A DNA stretch of 64,000 nucleotides, taken from assembly GCF_003369915.1 (NCBI RefSeq), contig NC_046676.1, positions 3,410,001 through 3,474,000 on the forward strand, given 5' to 3'. Origin of the DNA: Drosophila miranda (taxonomy: Eukaryota; Arthropoda; Insecta; Diptera; Drosophilidae). The notes beneath the pieces are model-generated. The model was not told where the DNA came from. It saw nothing but the letters and a program-made list of their open reading frames with translations, and searched no databases. Positions 55,901 to 64,000 of this stretch are shown here, piece after piece; position 1 is the stretch's first letter, and each line of letters begins with the position of its first letter. Both the position numbers and the translations under genes were made by a program.

Positions 55901-56806
55901 TGAATCAACATTAAATGTTGAGACTATAATTCCCTAAATCTCACTATACGAGTATTGAACACTAATCTACTTCCTCTTCGTAAATTATAAATACTAATAC
56001 ATACCTGGAATATTTTCTCAGTCTATTTACCACGCTTTAAACCTTAATATCTCGAAAACTGCTAGTAAAAGTGTACAGAACGTATTGATAGTTGCATTTA
56101 TTAACTTTACAGAACTAAAAGGTTGTTTTTAGCTCACCTTTGAATGCAAAATAGTTTTACAAAGTCAATGACAAGAAGTATTATTCATTTTGAAATTCAC
56201 ACAGTACGTCTGGCAGTCAGAGCAAAAGATAATAAAATAATTTTTATTTTTTGAATGATTCGATTTATTAACATTGACATATTATGTTAGTTTTAAGCTA
56301 AAATATAATAGAATCCATTACATAGGAGAATATTTTTTAATTGCAATACGAATATTTTTTTATATCAACAATAATTTCAACAGTCCGCAAAGTTAGAAAT
56401 ATTTATGTATTTACTTAAGCTAGTTCTTATATTGGTTTATACTGCTTAAATAGATAAGTCTACAAACTAGAGAGCAAAAACTTATCCTATTCGAATTGGC
56501 TTAAGCAAAATCATTTTAAGCTTGTCCGTTTACCCGCAGGGATTTTGAACAGATATAAATATTTATATATGTAAATATGTATACTCGTCCTGTTATATTT
56601 AACGAAAATAATAAATAGGCGGCACCAAAATATTGGAAGGTTCTGTTATATTGGTAAAATGAGATTAGCTGTGTTCTCGTATAACTACAAAAATTTGTTA
56701 CGTGCCTCAGAAACAAAAATTCTTGCATCTATAGAACACGATGACTCTGGTTTTGGCTAAAGCAAAACGACTAAAAAGCATTGTGCTAGTAGAAAGGAAT
56801 AACAAA
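55901..56806. other. AT-rich intergenic, 3' flank of the RhoGEF gene
   Basis: A short stretch near 55925-56010 (TTCCCTAAATCTCACTATAC ... CTTCCTCTTCGTAAATTATA) vaguely resembles the CR1-like 3' coding end, strongly decayed. The remainder is AT-rich with nothing recognised. Confidence 0.35.
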
Positions 56807-58587
56807 TTATCCAAAATTTATTCGCTCCTGATTGCGACTCGATGATCTTGAAGATTTTCGATTGATTGATTCCAGATACGCGGCTGGGGTCCAGCCTTCT
56901 GAATTGGCATCTGTGAATGATCCAACATGGATATTATGATTATTTCTAAATTTGCAATAAATATTTATAACAATTTTTTAAATAAGTAAATAAATTAGGT
57001 ATTATGAATTTGGTTGGTACATGCATTAAATTTGAACATTTACCTAAGATTCGAACATACCACCATCCGGCACAGCCCACCTTAAGCAGCTCGACAGTTT
57101 CACCTTCACGCATCGAAACTTCCGAGTGTCCCATAGCAGTATAGTCAGCCAGGGCAATGAATTTACTGCCCTGTATTAAAATTCACACAAAGTGTTAGTA
57201 TATATATCTTATGCAAGAAATAATATGTTGAAATCGTTATTCATTCCGATAAGAAAAATGTAAGTATTCAAGAAATGTGTAGTAGCTCTAAAACTATTTA
57301 TATGTACATTTGTAATTTTAGGTACATTGCATGGCGCTACAAACGATTCTAACAAACCAAACATTCTTCAATAAGATATAAACTTTTTCCTGGGTTTCTT
57401 CAAAGGCATTATCTTGAAATTTCCATTGAGACTGTACCGAGCAGTGTAGTGCCAGGAAAATTTGGCGTTGTATGGAAGTGACTTTAGTAATGGACCTAAA
57501 AGCTTCTATGAAAAGTTGGAAAATACGCTTATTAAATGTAATAATTTTTCAAGGACTATCAAATCAAGCCTAACTAAAATCATGATAATATAAAAAATTT
57601 CGCGTGCACAACTGATTAAAACTCAGGAAATAAATTTCCTATATATACATATGTATGTATGTAAAAGCGGTTAGAGCCAGTTTAAGCCAGAAAAGCTATT
57701 AACCGATTTCGATTTTTTCGTTTAATTTGGTTATTGCTGTTAAAGACCTGCGCATTTGCGATGAGCATTGAATAAATAATTATACAGAGTAAGTTTTACT
57801 ATACTACATATACTACATTTGATAAATTTAACGCTTATGGCTACGATGTAAGTTCTAGCTGTCCATTCATACAATTTCTAGCATCTTTAACTTATCAGTT
57901 ACGCATATTTGATGTCAAATTTCGATTATTATATTTTTTTTATATAGTATAGTTACAATTTATTGATCGAATAAAACATAGAAAACTGAATTTGATTTGC
58001 TGTTTCCTGTAACTGAGGCCCGAATTGGTGGATCATCTCTATGTTTCGTCACCCACTGTGTAAGACCCAATGAAATATTTCATATATTGTGCAGTTTACG
58101 AGCACAATTTTTGGTTTTTATTAAATAGTTTGTGGTTTGTTCATGAAAATAAAGAAACAACCCATAAATATCGAATTAAATGAAAAAAAAATATAAGTCA
58201 TGGTATATTGTAAGTCATATAATTAAATTTAATTCAAACAAAATGTAAGCGATCTCGATGAAATTATCATTTAATTTCAATGACAAGTAGTCGAACTTAT
58301 GTACATATGTTCTTGAGGTATGTTAGATACGAACGAATAGCAAGAGATGTTTCTTAGGTCGCTAAAACTAATAATATTATAACCCACACAAGACGCATAT
58401 TCATACTATGTATATATATTTTTGATCAAAGTGACAGGCCGAGTTGATCGAATCAAACCTCATAGAATTAACGTTTGTCAATAAAACATTGTCGTCATTC
58501 CGAAGTGGGTCAATTATTTTTCGGGTTTGGTAAGTTTCGATTGCAAAGATTGGTCGAATAACAAAAAATATTTCATTACCAAATATA

Positions 58588-58630
<43 letters not shown>

Positions 58631-61600
58631 ATATAATTATTTGCGCAAAATAGAGAAAGAAAACTTTTACTGCGCGTCGAATTAGATTTTATTGATTTTT
58701 TTTTATAGAACTATTGAATTCTAGAATTGTGAGCATGGGAATTTGGGTATTTTGTGTATTTTTTTTGAATAACTAAAAGAATTAGGTCCACTCACCGGGG
58801 TACTATTATCTTCGACCAAAGACAATTCGTCCTCGCTATTCGAGCAGTCGGAGCTCCATCCACAAACTTCCTGCTGCTCTTTGTCAGCAGCACCGCTAAG
58901 AGAGTTGACGAAAGTAGCTCCAGCGTTATCGTCGCTGCTGCAGTTTGAGTTTCGGTTGGAAGACTCTGAAGTGGCGTCACAGCTTATCGTGTTCGCAAGA
59001 ATAATGTTAGGGGTGTCCCAAGAAGTTGTCTGCCTGAGGCCACGGTGGTTAAGGCTGTACTGCTTAATTTTTTCGCCTTTTAATTCCTCCAGCTGATTGA
59101 GTAAAACTCGCTTGATCTCTGCCACCCACTTGTTCTTTAAATCGACCGTCGGTGCCTGCAGAGTATGTACCTCCTGTCGACCCTGAAGCCAAACTTCAAA
59201 ACGTTTGGTATCGCCCCGAACAGATTCAGTCAACCCGATTTGAGACATCTGAAAATGTTAAGTAAGTGGGTATGTATCACTTAAGATATAATTTGGTTCG
59301 CCGATTTGGCTAATTTCAATGAGACTCACCTTTACGTGGTGTTTGAACTGGTAGGTGCTTTTGTTATGACCAGACTTTGAGGTTTGTTTACAGAACAACA
59401 TGGATTTTTGGTAAAGAAATATGTGACGCTGCTGGGGCTTGATGCGAAGACGAATGTCCTTTTTTGATTCTGTCCAAACCTGGAAAGAATCCTGAAGAAG
59501 TAGTTCGCCCTGTTGGGATAGATCGGTCTGTAAAAATTAAAAAAGAGAACATTAGGGAAAGAAAATCTACTGAACGAAGTTAATTACCGGAAAACCAGTT
59601 ATAGCTACTTGATGCATGGAGTCGTTGACGCACTTCAGTACGATCAACATGCAATCTAGCGCCTTCTGAAGTTCCTTGGTGCAGCTGCCACTGTCGCTGA
59701 AGCGGAGCAAATCTTTCAGAAGAAGTTGGTACTTGGTGATCCTTTGTACTGGCTTTAGCAAATACGCCGCTAGCGGGAGCTTATGACCCAGTCGCATTTG
59801 ACACTCTTGTAGAAATAGGTGCGTGTCCACAAGGGTTTCGCGCAACCGCTCTGATCTTGGGATGTTTTGACAATAAAATGAATACAGCCGGTAAAAAGTA
59901 TCTCGCTAAAGAAATTGAAGAGTACTTGAGTTTTAGGGAGATATATATACACTTGACAACACTTACCCGTTGAACAAAGCAAAGCGCCACAAGCTCAGTG
60001 GTGGAAATACAGTTTTCCAGGTCTTTAAGAAAGACATCGTTGTGAAAGGTATAGAGTTCGTGTAGGTTGCCAAACAAGATATCCTCCTTCCCATTTAGAC
60101 TCGGGGGGGCAAGATGCAAAAGATCTTCTGATTTTATCCGATCATAATAGCCCTGAAAAATGCATAACAAGATAAAACTGGGATTTTCAAAAAACATCGG
60201 GGCAGTTCAAGTACAAATAATAAAGTGAATTACATCAAAAAATTCAATATTATTGAAAACGGAACACTCGTTGCTTTCCTTGATGAACTGTCCAAATTTT
60301 TTTTCCACATACTGTGCAACGGTACCAAAGCCTTGCGCTGACACAAAATCGTTAAGAACCCGCTCATACTTAGCTGGCTTATATTGAGAATGGCGTATCT
60401 TGGGAAGTGTGCCAGCATCGTTTTTCAAGAAGCTTTCTTGAAAAAATTCATGACAAAAATTAAGTATCTCGTCGTAGTCTTTGCGTACGTTTGATTGCTT
60501 CTTTCTTCTCTTTTCATCCTGTGAAATTGAGCTATTCTCCAGGGGACCAAAGTGGTTTTGTTCCAGGTTAAGTCGACATTTGTGGCAAATGTGACTGTCG
60601 ATCGGAGGCAAGTGGTTAGGTGCTACCAGGGCCTTAGGAGTGGACAACACTTTTTCGTTGTTCAACAAGCTGAGCGAGCTCTGTGCACGTGCCACTGACG
60701 AGGATACGGATAGAAAACTTTTCTGTTCACTATCTTCGAGATAGGCCACTATGTCAGAATAATTTTTACGTTGAAGATAGTCTCTGAACTCAGTATCGTT
60801 TTCAATTTCAGAATAAGTGTTTGACTCTAAATAGTCCTTGACCAGTCGATATTCCAGCGATTCGTCACAACTGGACAACTCAATTAGCTCCTTGAAAACG
60901 GTGCGACGTTCGTCTTTTAAACGTCGAAGGCTATGGCTTGGTGTTAGTCCACAAGTATCAGGACCCACTTCCTTATCTCTGTCGGAAAATGGCATATCCT
61001 CGCATTTTTGTAGTTTGTTAAAGATGCTAATAGTAGATTTTCCATTTAGTACGTTCCGCGTGGCGAAATTGCAAAAATTCATGCCGAAAACGTAGCTTCC
61101 GTCATTCCCAACAATAGTTGGGGCAAAGTGGGACCGAAAATCGCTAGGACGATAGCAGAGGGACCCATTAGACGGGTGAGACTCAAAAAGAGAGCCTTGA
61201 AACGAAAGAGGAGAGGCACGAGGAATTTTCGAATCTCCCATCGAAAAGCTAAGTTGCCTGCTCATGGAGCTCCCTAATTTAAAATTGAAGCGACTGACAA
61301 TATTGTTTGCTGCATTTTGTACCCGTCGCAACTGAATGGAGTATTGTCCACCCGAAGACTTTGGCTTTGATGCTTTATTAAGATCATATCCGCCATATCG
61401 CATATTTATATTTGCTTCTAGATTTGAGCAGAGCTTAGAGTTTAATAAGATCTACCGTCGCGTACAAGAGCTAAACACAGAATGACTGGACTGCAGTACC
61501 GCATTGGTACGTGTGCAGTAGATGTTCTTGAAGATGATAAACATTATGAACTTAATGCACTAATTACAACCACAAGCATTCATGCATGGCCCGGGCCTTA

Positions 61601-62151
61601 TGGCAGTGGGCCTTTAAACAATTCCGTTTCGGCTCCAGTTCGCTGACCACTTTTGAGCTAGAAACATTAGGAATTAAATCTTGGAGTTTTACGGTTGGTT
61701 GCACGTGTGGCCAGCGGAGAACCGCCTCGTTCATCTAAAATTTGTTTTAATCAAACGACTTTTTGTAGGCATACAATATTTGCAGTTTATACCTACGAAA
61801 AATTAAATTAAAAATACCTTAAGAATCGAGCTCATTTCGGTTACGTAGATGCGTTCCGTCTCTAAAAGCTCCGTTAGAACATGACCACGTTTTAGGCGTC
61901 GGGCCTCCACGTCCTAAAATACAACAATGAAATTCAGTTATTATGAATGTGAGCTAAACTAAACAACACTGCTTCTTTGGTCTGTCTTGAGGCTCAATAT
62001 GAGTGCATTTTCAATTTGTCTATTTTGAATTACTAACCTGTTGATTTTGTACGTGCTCGACGCTGTCTGGGTTCGAGTTGCTGGTTAACGAGATCCCAGA
62101 GTCCGTTGCACCATCGATAGATGTAGGCCTTAAATCATGGATTCCATCAGT
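56807..62151 (-). CDS. Dbl-family Rho guanine nucleotide exchange factor (DH-PH-SH3), 5' part incomplete
   Basis: Eight consecutive GT-AG exons: 62151-62038, 61913-61818, 60152-59967, 59905-59588, 59527-59330, 59248-58796, 57170-57044 and 56910-56807. They encode 531 aa in one frame. The DH domain starts RRLKRGHVLTELLETERIYV, continues GYYDRIKSEDLL and has the conserved helix KLPLAAYLLKPVQRITKYQL. The PH domain follows (QRHIFLYQKSMLFCKQ ... KRFEVWL). A Ser/Asn/acidic linker precedes a C-terminal SH3 domain (FIALADYTAMGHSEVSMREG ... GWWYVRIL ... EGWTPAAYLE). The protein would activate a Rho-type GTPase at the membrane; domain order is as in the Dbs/MCF2L group. The first exon listed starts at a splice acceptor, so further exons must lie above 62151, perhaps beyond the window. 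The 1.66-kb intron between exons 2 and 3 contains another long open frame. Confidence 0.9.
58588..58626. repeat. (TA)n microsatellite in RhoGEF intron
   Basis: A run of about 17 TA units in the intron between the linker exon and the SH3 exon. Confidence 0.9.
60207..61403 (-). CDS. 398-codon ORF within a RhoGEF intron (nested gene or alternative first exon)
   Basis: A single open frame starting MRYGGYDLNKASKPKSS. It is rich in Ser, Asn and charged residues. It contains the repeated pattern DYLESNTYSEIENDTEFRDY followed by LQRKNYSDIVAYLEDSEQ, and a Cys pair (HICHKCRLNL). The C-terminal part (YERVLNDFVSAQGFGTVAQY, VEKKFGQFIKESNE) looks helical. It could end at its own stop (60207). Alternatively it could splice from the donor-like GAT|GTAATT near 60233 in phase 0 to the exon at 60152, making it an alternative 5' end of the RhoGEF that lacks the start of the DH domain. 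No family was recognised. The length and protein-like composition argue that it is coding. Confidence 0.6.
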   Translation of the reverse strand: MRYGGYDLNKASKPKSSGGQYSIQLRRVQNAANNIVSRFNFKLGSSMSRQLSFSMGDSKIPRASPLSFQGSLFESHPSNGSLCYRPSDFRSHFAPTIVGNDGSYVFGMNFCNFATRNVLNGKSTISIFNKLQKCEDMPFSDRDKEVGPDTCGLTPSHSLRRLKDERRTVFKELIELSSCDESLEYRLVKDYLESNTYSEIENDTEFRDYLQRKNYSDIVAYLEDSEQKSFLSVSSSVARAQSSLSLLNNEKVLSTPKALVAPNHLPPIDSHICHKCRLNLEQNHFGPLENSSISQDEKRRKKQSNVRKDYDEILNFCHEFFQESFLKNDAGTLPKIRHSQYKPAKYERVLNDFVSAQGFGTVAQYVEKKFGQFIKESNECSVFNNIEFFDVIHFIICT

Positions 62152-62277
62152 CTGTAAATCAACAAAGAAATGCATACTAAGTGGTTCGTACATTACAGAT
62201 TACTTGAAATACCTTGGACAGGCATAATTAAAAAACACAAAACTACCATATAATCGAACTTCAGTTCCCACTACATT

Positions 62278-62676
62278 ATGGACCTTAATTGTACAACATT
62301 TGAAAAGATCCTAAAAATATGTTTAAATTATCTATTATTTATTATTATTTCCTGTGGAAATTATGATCTTAACCCTATGACTGACACTAGTCACATACAT
62401 ATTCTTAACACACAGCGCTTTCCCTTGAATTTTGAGAGCACGGGGGGCACGAGTCTATCGACTGAGCTGTTGATCAATGTTTCTACGTTACAAAAATTTG
62501 AACCTTCATACGATTCACCGGTTGACATTAATCGCAATCGGCCACGCGATTCTCAGACCAACATAAATATAAAAAGAGGGCCCGAGGCTATTGTATTCTT
62601 TACACAACAAGAGCTCTCTAATTCTGCCAATTCAACAGAAAGTAGACTTCCAAACTTCTCAAACTACAATCGCTAA
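62278..62676 (+). CDS. Hypothetical secreted or membrane protein
   Basis: A 132-codon frame with a hydrophobic N-terminal segment (ILKICLNYLLFIIISCG), then a Ser/Asn/Thr-rich region (STGGTSLSTELLINVS; DINRNRPRDSQTNIN) with several N-glycosylation sequons. It lies on the strand opposite the RhoGEF gene, just upstream of its first visible exon, and may be inside an intron of it. No family was recognised and no clear splice partner was seen; it could be the first exon of a longer gene. Confidence 0.4.
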   Translation: MDLNCTTFEKILKICLNYLLFIIISCGNYDLNPMTDTSHIHILNTQRFPLNFESTGGTSLSTELLINVSTLQKFEPSYDSPVDINRNRPRDSQTNINIKRGPEAIVFFTQQELSNSANSTESRLPNFSNYNR

Positions 62677-62681
62677 TTTAG

Positions 62682-62882
62682 ATGGGAAAACGGTTCTTTG
62701 TGTTTAGCCATCTTAGCATGTCCGGAGCAACTTTCGTTTGGCTTTCATGGCTATGTTTCGTTGGCAGTCATAGTTATGCCAACAACGTCAAAGAGTTGCA
62801 TCTCGAAAATAACTGTAATAGTTCTTGGCAGTGCTATGTTGTGAAGCTAGCCTGGGGTCTGGTGTCTTTAGCTGAATATTAG
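62682..62882 (+). CDS. Short hypothetical ORF with hydrophobic leader
   Basis: A 66-codon frame 6 bp after the preceding ORF but in another frame. It has a signal-like segment (GATFVWLSWLCFVGSHSYA) and then NVKELHLENNCNSSWQCYVV with two Cys. It may be a separate small secreted protein, or an exon of the same gene. Weak evidence. Confidence 0.3.
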   Translation: MGKRFFVFSHLSMSGATFVWLSWLCFVGSHSYANNVKELHLENNCNSSWQCYVVKLAWGLVSLAEY

Positions 62883-64000
62883 ATCGTTTCTTTCGAGCTT
62901 ACCATTATTCAATGCCGTGAATTTTTTACGCTAGCAATTTAAAGGACTACAATTGCAAGGCATTTCACTAGGCCAACAAATATGTTTGTATGTAAATATG
63001 CCATAGAAATTCCTATGTATTCTTACCGAGATTCCAGAAAGTGGTTTTTAAGGGTATGCAAGGTTCGATGCATGTTAAAGTAAGATAACGCTTTCTTTGT
63101 GCTCTGTGAGCTTAGCGCAAACTTGCTCACATTTTAAAGAAGTGTGGAATAGGGGCATGAAAACTAGAGTAAGCCTCGCTTTGGCTACTCGAATATGTGT
63201 TTCTTTTGAACAACGATACGTTATACGTGGCTACAATCGACTGAAATCGTTTAGAAAGTAATATTAAATGTTTAATGACTTTGTACAAGCAAGAGGAACC
63301 CCAATCAGAGTTGGTAAAATGTGTTTAATATTGAGGAGACGACTGAGTGAATAGCAGCCGAATCAGCTCGATGATTTCTGTAACTTAATTTTTATAACTG
63401 TTTAGATTCCAACCAAAGAATGGTATTGGAACCTGCTCTTTTATGCTGTGCCCCTCTATGTCTTTTAAGCATGCGAAGGTAAATTTGTACGCTACTTTGA
63501 GGGCTTACTAAAATAGGGTCACTGAATATAAACTAAATCTCTTTTTGGGTTCTTGAACCGTTAGCTTACAAAGAACTTGATACATAAACCTTCTAGAAAC
63601 TATTTCGGATGCGATGGTTCTACCTGTGGATTGCAAACCAAAACAACAGAGGCTCTGATCTGGCCTGAACTCATCTTGCGTTGTATTCAAGTATTGGAAA
63701 TGCACAAAAAATAGAGAAAGTGAAAGGCCGAGCGGTATTTACGTGTCGGTGATGATTCGGAGACGATTTTATGTGGCCACACACGTAACGTAACCCTAGG
63801 TATGTTGACACTAAAATAGATAGAGAGTGGCATGGACGTAACGATCCATGTCAGCATCCCTAATATTGGCTAATATATGCTATTGATTCAAAGCGAAGTT
63901 CCATATCTTAAACTATTCAGATTGGTAGGATATGCGTGAGATTGATAACGTGTGCATCACAAAAGCTCTTATTCGTATAGTCTGGAAGATCCAAACAGAC
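62883..64000. other. No gene recognised to the window end
   Basis: AT-rich DNA with short frames only. Earlier RhoGEF exons or its promoter might lie here or beyond, but I could not identify one confidently. Confidence 0.35.

Noticed and set aside
58588-58626. (TA)n tract considered as a replication origin or matrix attachment site.
   Set aside because: Simple intronic microsatellite; nothing else supports a function.

Overview
The window is eukaryotic and fly-like. It has intron-bearing genes with GT-AG introns, many only about 45-80 bp long, in an AT-rich, transposon-packed background. The recognisable genes are a RYamide neuropeptide precursor, a mitochondrial presequence protease (PITRM1 type), a METTL25-type methyltransferase, an ARL14EP-type protein, the DPF/requiem homologue d4, a claudin-like protein, a Josephin deubiquitinase, RNase kappa and a Dbl-family RhoGEF with DH, PH and SH3 domains. 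From memory, several of these (RYa, d4, RNase kappa, a heterochromatic RhoGEF) lie in or near the pericentromeric part of chromosome 2R in Drosophila melanogaster, so the window most likely represents Muller element C near a centromere. The dominant repeat is a DINE-1/INE-1-type Helentron family whose ends read TATACCCGATACTC and GCAACTCACAACGTTCCCC. That sequence type is the one I associate with the Drosophila obscura group; the species assignment is inference.

Layout. 1-12 kb: one full DINE-1, then five genes: a secreted Ala-rich protein (-), RYa (+), METTL25-like (-) and PITRM1-like (-), ending in a relic hAT transposase. 12.7-36 kb: a transposon-dominated block with a CR1-like LINE in two long and two decayed copies, a LOA-like LINE with an 11-bp target-site duplication, many DINE-1 copies (full, deleted, foldback), an unclassified 0.5-kb repeat present twice, and a recent 1.5-1.7 kb segmental duplication whose two copies are 5,150 bp apart. 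Two small genes sit inside this block: an ARL14EP-like gene (16.6 kb, +) and a four-exon DM4/12-type secreted-protein gene (18.6-19.4 kb, -) that becomes visible only after splicing. 35.8-43.4 kb: a compact genic island with d4 (-), a frameshifted Cys-rich gene relic plus a 60-bp copied piece of the claudin gene, the claudin-like gene (+), Josephin (-) and, divergently, RNase kappa (+). 43.9-55.7 kb: a second transposon block of four near-full DINE-1 copies (one a partial dimer) alternating with broken LTR elements (an Osvaldo/Ulysses-like relic and a gypsy-type gag-pol) and a Tc1-like relic. 56.8-62.2 kb: the 3' half of the RhoGEF gene (-), with another long open frame inside one of its introns; two short + strand ORFs lie next to it.

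The genes do not form a pathway. They are independent single-copy genes embedded in pericentric-type chromatin. No prokaryote-like operon, CRISPR array or tRNA/rRNA gene was seen. I did not find a clearly new biological system. The strongest leads are the DINE-1-bounded recent duplication beside d4, the foldback DINE-1 structures, the intronic ORF and alternative exon in the RhoGEF locus, and an orphan octapeptide-bearing Gln-rich fragment between transposons.
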